Shown here: positions 22,627 through 31,415 of the stretch, one piece after another
How positions within the stretch are numbered: the first letter of the stretch is position 1
Layout of the letters: every line of letters starts with the position of its first letter
Assembly (NCBI GenBank): GCA_964607765.1
Contig: CAZSNT010000004.1
Coordinates: forward strand, 62,001 to 126,000
DNA length: 64,000 nucleotides
Source of the DNA: CAZSNT01 sp964607765
Lineage (GTDB): Bacteria; Verrucomicrobiota; Lentisphaeria; Oligosphaerales; JABHEG01
Direction of reading: 5' to 3'
Notes under the pieces: generated by a model
Databases searched by the model: none
What the model saw: only the letters and a program-made list of their open reading frames with translations
Told to the model about the DNA's origin: nothing
Translations under genes and position numbers: made by a program

Positions 22627-23211
22627 ATGAGACAGTTCATATCCGGCACAGACGCAGCGTTCGACGAACTGGCCGACCGTGCTCGGCGTGCGTGCATCTG
22701 CTTCGATGCGCAGGAGATGCCGGCAGGCACGCAGCCGTCCAAAGCAAGAGTGGGCTTCGAGGTAGACCCCCGGTCCGGGGGGGCCACGCTGCTTGTCCAG
22801 CGGGGCCTGGCCTACAGCGGGAGCAATGAACAGGTGGGAGATTGGCTGCGCTCAGGGAGAAAGGACTTCGACGCATTCACGCTTCTTCAGGCGTGGATAC
22901 GGACCGAGTTGGCCGCCTGCTACGAAACGGGGCGGCCGAAAGACGAGCTCGTACATGAGCCCGTGCCTCACACGCAACCGACGCGCAGCGACGAACCGGA
23001 TGCCGCCCGGCCTGTCGACAACGCCGAAGGCGAGTTGTTGACAGACCTCTCACGCATCGTTCGCAGCCAGGCCGGCGCGCTGCGCGACCTGGCACGTTCG
23101 CTGGGCGAGTCCGTGCGGTCTACCCGTAGCTCAAACCGACTCGGGAGGCCAAGACAGGGGTTCACAGGACGTCCGAGTCGAGGACTTCGGCGGGCGATGA
23201 GGACGAGATAG
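22627..23211 (+). CDS. Hypothetical protein, 194 aa
   Basis: Not recognised. An alpha/beta N-terminal half (residues 1-100; ICFDAQ, KARVGFEV, GGATLLVQRGLAYSG, then a helix with TLLQAWIRTELAACYETG) is followed by a disordered Pro/Thr/Asp linker and a very basic C-terminus (RSSNRLGRPRQG ... RRAMRTR) likely to bind nucleic acid. It follows the JAB-E1 fusion by 87 bases. An E2-like role could be imagined, because a Cys lies in the first half (RACICFD), but no E2 motif (HPN, conserved Cys context) is present. I do not assign it. Confidence 0.65.
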   Translation: MRQFISGTDAAFDELADRARRACICFDAQEMPAGTQPSKARVGFEVDPRSGGATLLVQRGLAYSGSNEQVGDWLRSGRKDFDAFTLLQAWIRTELAACYETGRPKDELVHEPVPHTQPTRSDEPDAARPVDNAEGELLTDLSRIVRSQAGALRDLARSLGESVRSTRSSNRLGRPRQGFTGRPSRGLRRAMRTR

Positions 23212-23247
23212 CGCTTACTTCGTTCCGAGCCAAACAAGGAGATCACC

Positions 23248-23628
23248 ATGCGCACAATTCGAGCATTCATCCGGAGCTTCCTCTGGGTCGAGCTCGCCGC
23301 AATGGGTGGGCTCCTGCTCGGTGGAATCGTGCTGACGATCGCTGAGCGTGGGTCTCACTACCGTGAGTCGTTCTTCACGTACAGGATCTATCACCTGGAC
23401 TCGCTGCCGGCATGGTTCGCCTTTGGTTTGGCGTTGATGGCCGTCAACGGCTTCTGGATGTTCAGACTCAGCGATATCAGAGGCGTCTTTTACACCCCCT
23501 CCCGGTCCGGGTGGGGCGAATGGGGAGCCTCTGTGCCGGTGCCACCGTTACGGTTGTTCGCGATCAACTTCATCGCGATTCCGGCCGCGCTTGTGCTGTT
23601 CATACTGATCAGAGCCCAAGGGTGGTAG
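23248..23628 (+). CDS. Small membrane protein, 126 aa
   Basis: Three hydrophobic segments are clear: about 12-32 (FLWVELAAMGGLLLGGIVLT), 54-72 (WFAFGLALMAVNGFWMF) and 100-121 (LFAINFIAIPAALVLFILI), with a basic N-terminus before the first. The ribosome-binding site is AAGGAG. No family is recognised. It is one of two small membrane proteins next to each other between the JAB-E1 fusion and the sigma-like factor. Confidence 0.7.
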   Translation: MRTIRAFIRSFLWVELAAMGGLLLGGIVLTIAERGSHYRESFFTYRIYHLDSLPAWFAFGLALMAVNGFWMFRLSDIRGVFYTPSRSGWGEWGASVPVPPLRLFAINFIAIPAALVLFILIRAQGW

Positions 23629-23756
23629 GGCGAGGCCGTGGCGCCACTGTCAGGCGCCCTGCGCCGCCGTCGGCCCACGCCTGCCGAAGACCCTAACGAC
23701 ACGGGGCAGGGCACGCTCGAGAGGCAGTACGATGCTGGAAAGGAGGGTAGACGACG

Positions 23757-23903
23757 ATGGCAGCTCTTCTGCTGTTTGTGGCGCTGGCCGTTCTGTTCAT
23801 GTGCGCAGCCATGAAGCTCGCCCAGCTTGCGATGAAGATCGGCTTTGCCGTGCTCATGGCCGTTGCCGTGCTGTTTGGGCTGCTGCTTCTCTCGCTTCTG
23901 TGA
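23757..23903 (+). CDS. Tiny two-segment membrane protein, 48 aa
   Basis: A short ORF with a strong AGGAGGG eight bases before ATG. The whole peptide is hydrophobic: residues 2-18 (AALLLFVALAVLFMCAA), a short MKLAQLAMK turn, then 28-48 (IGFAVLMAVAVLFGLLLLSLL). Absence of charged residues except two Lys, plus the good ribosome-binding site, support a real small membrane protein rather than chance. It could be a holin-like, toxin-like or membrane-subunit peptide; nothing in sequence decides. Confidence 0.6.
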   Translation: MAALLLFVALAVLFMCAAMKLAQLAMKIGFAVLMAVAVLFGLLLLSLL

Positions 23904-24078
23904 GGGGCAGTCCCAGCAGTTGCTTTCGGACACCGTCTCTCGCGCCGCCATGCTGTGCTCTGCGTCCGGGATCGCACTTCTGAGGTCCGACCGGAGCGCC
24001 CCGTCCCCAACTGGCGGGCACTCACACCCGCTCTCTCTCCCGCATTCATCCCCCTCTCAGTCGCGAAGGAGGTAGGCC

Positions 24079-24648
24079 ATGGACGTTCAGCGCCTGCAGT
24101 GCCTGTGTCGCCGGTGCGGCTTCAGCGACGTCGCTGCGCTGCATGACCGCCTCCATCAGATCGCGACTCAGGTCGTCAAATGCAACAGCCTACGGTGGCT
24201 CTATTGCGAGCGGGATCTGACGCAGGACATCTGGCTGAAGCTGCTTCAGGACAACCAGCGGTTGCTCGCCCTTGTGGCAGAGACCAGGAACCCGGACGCC
24301 TACCTCAGACGCATGATGGCCAACCGGCTGCACGATGTTGCCCGTTGTCTGTCGCGCGTCAAGCAGATGACCGAGGAATTGAGCGCCGTCAACCATGCGG
24401 GGATCACTACTTCGTGGAGCCGACGTCACAACAGCGCCAGCCCCATGTTGTCTGCCGTCAGGGCGCACGTCGCCGAGGAGTGCGACGCCCTGGATCGGGC
24501 TGTCTTCCGCTCGCTGGTCGTTCAGGGACAGACAGCTGTTCAACTGGCTGCGGAAGTCGGTGTGGAGGAGAATGCGCTGTACGTGCGCAAGCACCGTCTC
24601 CTGAAGCGACTCAGGCTGGTCGCCTCGAAGGCTCGCAACGAGCAGTAA
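24079..24648 (+). CDS. ECF/sigma70-like factor
   Basis: A 189-aa protein with the layout of a two-domain sigma factor. Residues ~48-100 resemble region 2 (RDLTQDIWLKLLQD, then NPDAYLRRMMANRLHDVAR, matching the usual RNPRAYL...N...D pattern). Residues ~132-183 resemble region 4 (ALDRAVFRSLVVQGQTAVQLA, AEVGVEENALYVRKHRLLKRLR as the helix-turn-helix). AGGAGG lies six bases before the ATG. Standalone sigma-like factors normally guide the host polymerase; here it lies 5.4 kb from an accessory fused polymerase and could serve that enzyme. No anti-sigma gene is recognisable beside it, though the two small membrane proteins upstream are candidates. Confidence 0.8.
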   Translation: MDVQRLQCLCRRCGFSDVAALHDRLHQIATQVVKCNSLRWLYCERDLTQDIWLKLLQDNQRLLALVAETRNPDAYLRRMMANRLHDVARCLSRVKQMTEELSAVNHAGITTSWSRRHNSASPMLSAVRAHVAEECDALDRAVFRSLVVQGQTAVQLAAEVGVEENALYVRKHRLLKRLRLVASKARNEQ

Positions 24649-24800
24649 GTCCGGCTGAACACCGGCCCTGACCGATCGACGCCGCGGGGACACTTGGGTG
24701 GCGTTGTCAATTCCCGTGTCCTCCCTCTCCGCCGCCTTTGTAAGATCCGGGGAACTGCCGCGTCTGTTCTTCTGACGCGTACCAAGAGGATTGAGAAACG

Positions 24801-26969
24801 ATGCCGGCTCGCACAGCAGACGAACCAGTAGCAGCGAAGGACAGCTACAAGGGCAGTATGTCTTCCTTGCCGGGCCCCGTCTGGAACGTGGTGAAGCGTC
24901 GCGTCCCTACGCTCGCTCGTGAGTTCCTGGGGTCGGCAGAGCCGCTGTCGTCGCTTGAGGCGGCAATCACCTTCATGTCGGTCTACCCGGTGCTGCTCGA
25001 GTCGGCGGGAATGGTACCGCCCAAACCGTCGCACGAGTTCGTGGCTCGTTCCCGAGCCGTGCACCAGAACGCTGAGAGCCGAGTGCTCGCCGACTGGTTC
25101 CGTGGCAGATTCCTCGCGCGTTCAGGCACGCTCCTGGCTGAGAAGCTCGGGTCGCTCAAAGCACGCCGGCTTACCGACCAGCATATCGCGGACGTCTTCC
25201 TCTACTGCGCGATGACTCCCTATGGTTGCCGGGCGCAAGGCCAGCATTGTGAGACGCCCACGAACGCCAGTACGGCAAAGGACACGGGGGATGCCGAACA
25301 GGACGACCGCGGAGCCCCTGACTGGCTCCATGCTGATGTGATGCGGCTCGCCTGTGACTGGCGGTTCTGTGCCTCCCAGGCCTGTCTCGTCCTCAAGCAC
25401 TTGATACCGGAGCAGCTTGAGTTGGTGCTGGATGTACTCGACCGAACGATGGCGTTTTCGCCGGGGTCACGTGCTTGCCGCGCACTCCTCCGTGTTAGTC
25501 CCGAGCTTCTGCGGAAATGGCTCGGAACGGCACGTCAACAGTTCCGCCGATGCAGGTGGTTCATCGGCGAGGACGATGCCGGGCACGCCGTTGAAACCGC
25601 CCCGCATATCGCGGACGTCCGCAGGCTGACGATCTACGACCGAATCCACCGGATCGCTGAGGGCCTGGACCTATGCTTCATTGTGAAAAGCCGCCCCATG
25701 TGGTACCGCGTGGACGTGGCCAATGGCAGAATCCTCCGGCTCGGCGAGACAACAGCAGAGACGGATCGGTATCACCTGGCACTGAAGAGAGTTGGGAATG
25801 CATGCACTCGCTTGCACCGGGGTGGCCACGAAATCCTGTTGGCTTTCGTCAAGAACGCATGCGTCACGGGTGCCGACTCACCGGATGCCGCAAACCGGCG
25901 GAACTACCGGGGCTTCCTCCTGGAACTCCTGGACGGCCACTCCGAGTTGCTGCTGGCGAAGTGCGCGCCCGGGGCACTGCGCCTTGCGCGGTCAATGACG
26001 CGACGGAACGCGATTGCCTGGGAGATCTACCGCCTCATCCAGCAGCATGGCCTGTCGAGCGACGAAGTGTCTCGGATCCAGTCTTTTGCCAGGGATTTCC
26101 CGTCTCTTTTCCGAATCATCCCGAGAGGCTTCCTCTGGAACGTGGTCGCCCCCGGCACATCGCTCCGCCAAGTCATCCCCTATTGGTCGAAGGCGTTCCA
26201 GCAAGCGGCCCGGGAACCTGCCCGAAACTACGAGGAAGCACGCGACCACATGATGCGTGCCACGCTTCTGAGCATGGGGGCGCGGCCCGAATGGATCGAG
26301 GGCCATGCCGTGGTGCCGTACCTGCGCGAGTGGCGGTTCTTCCTTCCCTTTGTCAGACAGCATCGGTACCGAGAGGCGTTCTTCCTGTTCGTGTGCCGGA
26401 CGCTTGCCCGGAAGCGTCGGCCGGTCGAGGAATTCTGTCCCCTGTTCCGTTACGTTCGGGCGACCGGACACCTGTGCAACCGGTACACCACGTTCCGCAG
26501 TCTCAAGCGTCGGAGCGATGCATGGCTACGCAGCGAAGCTCAGCGACGTGCGGTCGAAGCGATCGGGGACAACAGGCCCTTTCCTGAACCGTGGTTTGGG
26601 CAGGCGTGGGTCGAGGAGAGCCATCGGATGGTCTACCTTATGGATCCGGAAGCTCTCTGGTACCACAGCCGGGACCAGATGAATTGCTCGTTCTCGTACG
26701 GATCTGACATCCGTTTCGGCGCAGTCCAGCTCTACCGCCTCGAGGACTGCAGCGGACAGGGACTCGCGACGGTTGAGGTGGTTGACGATGGGGAGGGCAA
26801 CCTCGTCCTCGGCGAGAAGCTTGGGCCAGCAAACACCCCCCTCCCGGCACGTGAAAAGCGCGCAATCCAGAGGTGGTTTGCTCACACCGGCGCGGCCGGC
26901 CGACGCGAAGGCGGGGCTACGGACTGTTTCGTCCAACACGAGAGGCTAGCGTGCCTGATGGAGAGTTGA
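24801..26969 (+). CDS. Large PcfJ-like protein
   Basis: A 722-aa, mostly helical protein. The C-terminal ~110 residues resemble the PcfJ-like domain found in plasmid and accessory genes: LWYHSRDQMNCSFSYG, then LYRLEDCSGQGLATVEVV, LVLGEKLGPAN, and a helix ending in IQRWFAH. The long N-terminal part has many Arg and Trp residues and reads as helical repeats without a known family. PcfJ-like proteins are common in conjugative plasmids and mobile islands, but their activity is not established. It is followed by the metallophosphoesterase three bases later, so the two are co-translated. Confidence 0.65.
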   Translation: MPARTADEPVAAKDSYKGSMSSLPGPVWNVVKRRVPTLAREFLGSAEPLSSLEAAITFMSVYPVLLESAGMVPPKPSHEFVARSRAVHQNAESRVLADWFRGRFLARSGTLLAEKLGSLKARRLTDQHIADVFLYCAMTPYGCRAQGQHCETPTNASTAKDTGDAEQDDRGAPDWLHADVMRLACDWRFCASQACLVLKHLIPEQLELVLDVLDRTMAFSPGSRACRALLRVSPELLRKWLGTARQQFRRCRWFIGEDDAGHAVETAPHIADVRRLTIYDRIHRIAEGLDLCFIVKSRPMWYRVDVANGRILRLGETTAETDRYHLALKRVGNACTRLHRGGHEILLAFVKNACVTGADSPDAANRRNYRGFLLELLDGHSELLLAKCAPGALRLARSMTRRNAIAWEIYRLIQQHGLSSDEVSRIQSFARDFPSLFRIIPRGFLWNVVAPGTSLRQVIPYWSKAFQQAAREPARNYEEARDHMMRATLLSMGARPEWIEGHAVVPYLREWRFFLPFVRQHRYREAFFLFVCRTLARKRRPVEEFCPLFRYVRATGHLCNRYTTFRSLKRRSDAWLRSEAQRRAVEAIGDNRPFPEPWFGQAWVEESHRMVYLMDPEALWYHSRDQMNCSFSYGSDIRFGAVQLYRLEDCSGQGLATVEVVDDGEGNLVLGEKLGPANTPLPAREKRAIQRWFAHTGAAGRREGGATDCFVQHERLACLMES

Positions 26970-26972
26970 GCG

Positions 26973-27830
26973 ATGTTCAGATTCCTGTACGTAACAGACC
27001 TGCACGGATGGCAGGAAGGCTACGAGGCACTGCTTCGGTTTGCCATTCGGGAAGGTGTGTCCACGATCGTCAACGGCGGAGACATGCTGCCAAAGGGCAG
27101 TGGCATCCTGAAGGAGCAGAAGCGTTTCATCCGGTCGTATCTGCGCGACTTCCTTGAACGGTGTGAGGACGCCGGCATCGCTTACTGCGCCATGTTCGGG
27201 AACGACGATCTGGCCAACCGACTGCCTTACTGGCGCGAAGTCTTGTCGGCGCATCCCAACGTGCTCGACCTGACCGACGGATGGCATGAGCTGCCTGATG
27301 GTTACCAGATCCGGGGCGTCAACTACGTCCCAGACGCTCCCTTTGGTCTGAAGGACTGGTTCGTGCGGGACTCGCCCGGCTGGCGACGGCCGCTACAGAA
27401 CTGTCGCCCAATCGTCAGCGGACCTGCCGGCTTCGAGGAGATCGAGAACGTGGATGGGTTCTTCGCCGGCCGTCCGACGCTGGCCGGCATCCTGGAGGAC
27501 GCGGGGGCCGGGGTCACGGACATGACCAAGGCGGTCGCTGTCATCCATGCTCCCCCGGCTCGGGCCGGCCTGGGCGTGCTCGGCGGCATTCTGCGCGGGA
27601 AGGACGTCGGTTCTGAAGCCGTCCGTGCCTGGATCGAGAAGCACCAGCCACTACTCACGCTCCATGGGCACATCCACGAATCGCCCGATGTCTCAGGCGT
27701 CCACGCCGCACGCATCGGTCGAACGGTCTGTCACCAACCCGGCCAGAAAGCCCAACTGGCACTGACAGTCTCGGTAGTCGTGATAGACGGGGATGAGGCG
27801 GAGATCGAACGGCGATTCCTGCAGGTATGA
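26973..27830 (+). CDS. Calcineurin-like metallophosphoesterase
   Basis: A 285-aa protein with the dimetal phosphoesterase motifs in order: FLYVTDLHG (DxH), VNGGDMLP (GD), MFGNDDLAN (the usual GNHD/E reads GNDD), AVIHAPP (H) and TLHGHIHES (GHxH). These ligate two metals that hydrolyse phosphate esters, so this may be a phosphodiesterase or phosphatase acting on nucleotides, nucleic acids or proteins. The GNH to GND change replaces the catalytic histidine and is worth noting, though some active families lack it. It ends operon C; the next gene lies on the opposite strand. Confidence 0.85.
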   Translation: MFRFLYVTDLHGWQEGYEALLRFAIREGVSTIVNGGDMLPKGSGILKEQKRFIRSYLRDFLERCEDAGIAYCAMFGNDDLANRLPYWREVLSAHPNVLDLTDGWHELPDGYQIRGVNYVPDAPFGLKDWFVRDSPGWRRPLQNCRPIVSGPAGFEEIENVDGFFAGRPTLAGILEDAGAGVTDMTKAVAVIHAPPARAGLGVLGGILRGKDVGSEAVRAWIEKHQPLLTLHGHIHESPDVSGVHAARIGRTVCHQPGQKAQLALTVSVVVIDGDEAEIERRFLQV

Positions 27831-28038
27831 CCTTCGGCTCAGTGGCGACGGCGTATCACTTCTGTCCGTGTGCGTAGGCATTGAGACCCTGTGTCGCGAC
27901 ATCGCTAGCGGGGACGTCGAGCAGCAGATCGCCAGTGTCGCCCGGGAACGAAGAATGTCCGGGCGCTCCGCCAGAGGAGGATGGAAGCCAGCGCAAGGAG
28001 GAGTCGATAGGAAGCACACACGGAGCCCCCGGGGGAGA

Positions 28039-28638
28039 CTAACCTGAACCAGCAAACATGCCTCTTTCAGCCGCGTCTTCGAGAAGCCCAGCCGTGTACT
28101 CCCAAAGCCTCTCACTTCCCTCTCGGATGTGCTCGTTCTTGGCGAGCACTTCTCCCTTTGTGAGACCAAACTCAACCCAGTCCCCCCCATCGTTGGCGTA
28201 GTTGTGGAGGAGAGGCTGTAACCGATCAATAGCCTCGGCGAACCGCGCCTCGGGTGTGTGCCGATTGCGGAACTCCTCCCAGAGCTGGCGCAGCTCACCC
28301 CCCAAGGATGCTGGCAACAGCGCGAAGAGCGAACGTGCCGCTTCGGTCTCTGCCATGCGCCTGTGCTTGCTATTTCGTTCAGGAGAATGGAGGAAAGTGT
28401 CCCCCGCATAGATCTCGACCAGATCATGCAGTACGAGCATCTCGATTGTACGCAAAAGGTCAATATCATCATTCGCATGGTGATGCAACACGATAGCCAT
28501 CAGAGCAACGTGCCAGGAATGCTCGGCCGAGTTCTCCCGCCGGTCACAATGTGTAAGACGTGTGATGCGCTCTATGCTCTTCAGCCTATCCGCTTCCACG
28601 ATGAACCGGAGCGTTGCCGCTAACTGCTCGAATTCCAT
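28039..28638 (-). CDS. HD-domain phosphohydrolase, YfbR-like
   Basis: A 199-aa HD-domain protein. It shows RRENSAEHSWHVALMA (first His), LVLHDLVEIYAGDT (the HD pair) and a C-terminal Asp in AEAIDRLQPLLHN, the arrangement of the YfbR / HD_3 group, whose best known members are 5'-deoxynucleotidases. The start at 28638 has AGAGG upstream; the longer ORF to 28704 adds an unsupported 22 residues. It stands alone: 208 bases separate it from the converging metallophosphoesterase and about 260 from the radical SAM gene upstream. A nucleotide-monophosphate phosphatase role is likely, the exact substrate is not. Confidence 0.85.
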   Translation of the reverse strand: MEFEQLAATLRFIVEADRLKSIERITRLTHCDRRENSAEHSWHVALMAIVLHHHANDDIDLLRTIEMLVLHDLVEIYAGDTFLHSPERNSKHRRMAETEAARSLFALLPASLGGELRQLWEEFRNRHTPEARFAEAIDRLQPLLHNYANDGGDWVEFGLTKGEVLAKNEHIREGSERLWEYTAGLLEDAAERGMFAGSG

Positions 28639-28899
28639 ACACTTGCCTCTTTGCTCATGGTGTGTTGTTTGGCTGGTCGAAGACAGGTGTCGTGTAACGC
28701 GCACACACAGGAGCTATCGCGAATGTGATCAACCGTTGGACTGGGCGGGTTCTTGCTCCGCGAGGCAAGAGTGGAAACTCACGTCCGTGTCTTGATCGGG
28801 TTGCTGGCTCTGGTCCAGTGCCAGCGCCGAGTTCCCTGTCAGTCCGGCCGCGAGCTTTGCCCGTTCTTGTGTCCCGATGCCCGCCTGCCAGCTCTGGAT

Positions 28900-30225
28900 T
28901 CAGTCCTGAACACGAGCAACGACTCCCCGATCATTGATGGCATAACCGAATTCGTTGAGGACTCTCAGATGAGCCTCAGTCACTTCGTATCCGACGATGA
29001 CCGGAGAGACATTTCTGGTGAAGACCGCCCATTCTTGGTTGCTGACAGGAGGAGACCAGCCTTGGTCGACCATTGCCGAGTGAAGCGGGGTTCCCGGGAG
29101 TGGCTGAAAAACCTTGGGGCCGTCAACGTGGACGCTGGGCAAGTCCTCAAGGCGCTGCATGAGCAGAAGCGTCTTGCGCAGTTCATCAGGTGTTTCTGTT
29201 GGGAGGAACACCATGAAGGAGATCTCTACCGGGAGTCCGAGCCTACTACAGCGCTTCGCGATCTCCATCGTCTGGCTGGCCGTATGCCCCTTTCCTATGA
29301 GTCTGAGGATCCTGTCACTGCCAGACTCCCCGCCAAAGTAAACACGGGCTACGTTGTGAGAAAGCAGGCGTTGGACAAAGCCCTCACTCATCAGATCGCT
29401 CGTGACTTGGACGAAAGACGGGGCATTGATCCTCTTTAGAAGATGCCACGCTCGTTCCTGGTCTCCGAAGAAGCAGTCGTCATACAGGTACCATCCGGAG
29501 ACCCCGTGCTCCCGAACTAAGTAGTCCATTTCTCCCCACACTGTCGCCAGAGGTCTGCCCCGCCATCCCGACCTATGAAGTACGGAGTTGAAGCAGAACT
29601 TACACCGGAAGGAGCACCCGACGCTTGTCACGTACGGAAGAGCTTTGACGTGCTCTTGGTTCGCCCATGAGTGGCAGCCATCGGTCCTGATGTACCAGGG
29701 GACGTCCATCAGGTCAAGAGAGAAGCCCGCGAGGCACGACGCAGAACAGTCATCTGGCAGGTCGGATACTATGCTCCGTCCCGACCTGGACCTGTAGCAC
29801 AGGCCCGGCACTTGTGATGCATGCTGAAGTCCTTCCCGCCACTCGCAGAAGGCCACCAAGTTGCTTTCCGCTTCTCCTCGGAGAACAGCGGACACACTCG
29901 GTTCGGAGAGCGCTATCTCGGGAACAATCGACGGGTAGGCCCCCCCCCAGAAGACGAAGTGCCCAGCATGTTCGAGGGTTCGTGAGGCCCCCACGGCAGC
30001 TGCCAGATCGGGGCCCGCCATCACAGAGAGACCAACCGCATCAGCATTGCTGCAGGCAGACAGCAGGTCCAGTTCGGAACCAGGACGCCAGAAGAGGTGC
30101 TGCAGAACGACCTCGTGACCTGCGTCCCGCAAGGACTGGGCCGCCGCCAGTAGGCCGTACGGGGGGGCCGGATTCCTACCGGGGTAGTCTGCCTGGACGC
30201 ACAGAAGGGCAACCCTCAAAGCCAT
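28900..30225 (-). CDS. B12-binding-type radical SAM enzyme (last gene of operon D)
   Basis: A 441-aa enzyme with an N-terminal cobalamin-binding-like Rossmann domain (residues 1-150; GHEVVLQHL, ADAVGLSVMAGPDL, VFWGGAYPSIVPE, VLRGEAE) followed by a radical SAM barrel with the cluster motif CSFRCKFC. The B12 domain lacks an obvious DxHxxG, as in many members that have the fold but may not bind cobalamin conventionally. Such enzymes do methylation, ring formation or other C-H chemistry. It ends a co-directional series starting at 38771. The plus-strand ORF at 28753-29439 is its shadow. Confidence 0.9.
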   Translation of the reverse strand: MALRVALLCVQADYPGRNPAPPYGLLAAAQSLRDAGHEVVLQHLFWRPGSELDLLSACSNADAVGLSVMAGPDLAAAVGASRTLEHAGHFVFWGGAYPSIVPEIALSEPSVSAVLRGEAESNLVAFCEWREGLQHASQVPGLCYRSRSGRSIVSDLPDDCSASCLAGFSLDLMDVPWYIRTDGCHSWANQEHVKALPYVTSVGCSFRCKFCFNSVLHRSGWRGRPLATVWGEMDYLVREHGVSGWYLYDDCFFGDQERAWHLLKRINAPSFVQVTSDLMSEGFVQRLLSHNVARVYFGGESGSDRILRLIGKGHTASQTMEIAKRCSRLGLPVEISFMVFLPTETPDELRKTLLLMQRLEDLPSVHVDGPKVFQPLPGTPLHSAMVDQGWSPPVSNQEWAVFTRNVSPVIVGYEVTEAHLRVLNEFGYAINDRGVVARVQD

Positions 30226-30304
30226 TCATCTCCCTTGCAGCCGAAGAACGGCGTCACGGCCTGTCGTGACCTATTGCGGCAGTGATGCTGGAGCCCGTCC
30301 ACAG

Positions 30305-31408
30305 CTACTGGTCCCAAGTGCACCACGGCATCACACCCACTTCCTGGTAGACCCGGAGCCGTTTCTGTACCTGTTTTGGCAGGTCGAAGCAGTCACGCAC
30401 TCTAGCGACCGCACAGTTCCCCATTTCTGTGGCGCGTTTGTGGTCCGTCATGAGCTCCAATACCCGGCCCTCATACTCCTCTTCGGTAGTGCAGAGGAAA
30501 CCCGTTCTTCCATGCTCAACAATCTCCGAAGTGCCGCCGGTCGCTGTCGCGACAACTGGGAGCCCCATGGCTCCCGCCTCCACCAGGACGTTCCCGAAGC
30601 TCTCAGCCCACGAAGGCAGAAGCAGAATGTCTGATTGTGCCAGGAAGTGGGGCACACGACGGTGAGGGACAAACCCGGTGATGTCGATGCGGGGATGTTG
30701 GAACAAGGCTCGGTAGGACCCGTCCCCGACGACGATAGCCTTGGCAGTTGGACGCCTCTCAAGTACTTTGTCGAGAATGGCTTTGAGCATCTTGGGGTTC
30801 TTGGAGTGCTCCAGTCTGCCGATGAAGGCGACGGAGTAGCGTCCACCACGGTGACCAGTGTCGGACGTTGCTACTTGACGAGTCCTGGCGACGTCGAACA
30901 GGCTGGTGTCGACTCCGTTGTGGACGACCGTTATCTGCTCTGCCGGAATGCCGTATCCTCGTAGTGTCCGTGCACACCAGCCCGAAACGCAGACGTATTT
31001 TCGCGTCAAGTGCAACTGGGCAAGTTCTGCAGCCACAACATCAGGGGACCAACCGTCGCCAAAGCCATGCTGTGAAACGACTACGCGCCCGCCGCCGAGA
31101 AGTCGGATTGCTTCCCGAACTTGTGTATCACAGAAGACGATCTTCGTCTCTATCACGTCAGCCGCAATCTCAGGAATCAAGTGACAGAGCTTGCGGACAT
31201 GCTCTTCGGATGTGGCCTGAGGGAAGGGATCGAGCCCTAGACAGTGTACTTGGGCGCCAGCTTGACGGTAGTCGGGAACCAGTAGGGGTTTGGCAAAGCA
31301 CAGAACTGAACAGGAGACTCCTTGGGCTGTGAGTTCCCGGACGACCTGGAGCAGGTAGGTCTGCATCCCGCCATGGTCGAGTGTGTGAAGTACGAACAGA
31401 ACATGCAT
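30305..31408 (-). CDS. Glycosyltransferase family 4 (GT-B)
   Basis: A 367-aa GT4-type enzyme: N-terminal HTLDHGGMQTYLLQVVREL (the GG-M donor/acceptor loop), linker VHNGVDTSLF, then VAFIGRLEHSKNPKML, GDGSYR, and the retaining-enzyme motif LLLPSWAESFGNVLVEAGAMG with ATATGGTSEIV. These enzymes transfer a sugar from a nucleotide-sugar to a lipid, peptide or growing glycan in the cytoplasm. It lies seven bases downstream of the deacetylase gene. Acceptor and sugar are unknown. Confidence 0.9.
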   Translation of the reverse strand: MHVLFVLHTLDHGGMQTYLLQVVRELTAQGVSCSVLCFAKPLLVPDYRQAGAQVHCLGLDPFPQATSEEHVRKLCHLIPEIAADVIETKIVFCDTQVREAIRLLGGGRVVVSQHGFGDGWSPDVVAAELAQLHLTRKYVCVSGWCARTLRGYGIPAEQITVVHNGVDTSLFDVARTRQVATSDTGHRGGRYSVAFIGRLEHSKNPKMLKAILDKVLERRPTAKAIVVGDGSYRALFQHPRIDITGFVPHRRVPHFLAQSDILLLPSWAESFGNVLVEAGAMGLPVVATATGGTSEIVEHGRTGFLCTTEEEYEGRVLELMTDHKRATEMGNCAVARVRDCFDLPKQVQKRLRVYQEVGVMPWCTWDQ

Positions 31409-31415
31409 GTCTACG

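Noticed and set aside
22627..23211. E2-like ubiquitin-conjugating enzyme
   Set aside because: There is a Cys but no HPN-like motif or E2 strand order that I can see.
28001..28045. Palindrome CCCCCGGGGG near 28024 as a terminator between converging genes
   Set aside because: Short perfect palindrome without loop or T-run; not convincing.
28753..29439. 228-aa plus-strand ORF
   Set aside because: Antisense to the C-terminal half of the radical SAM gene; no motif.
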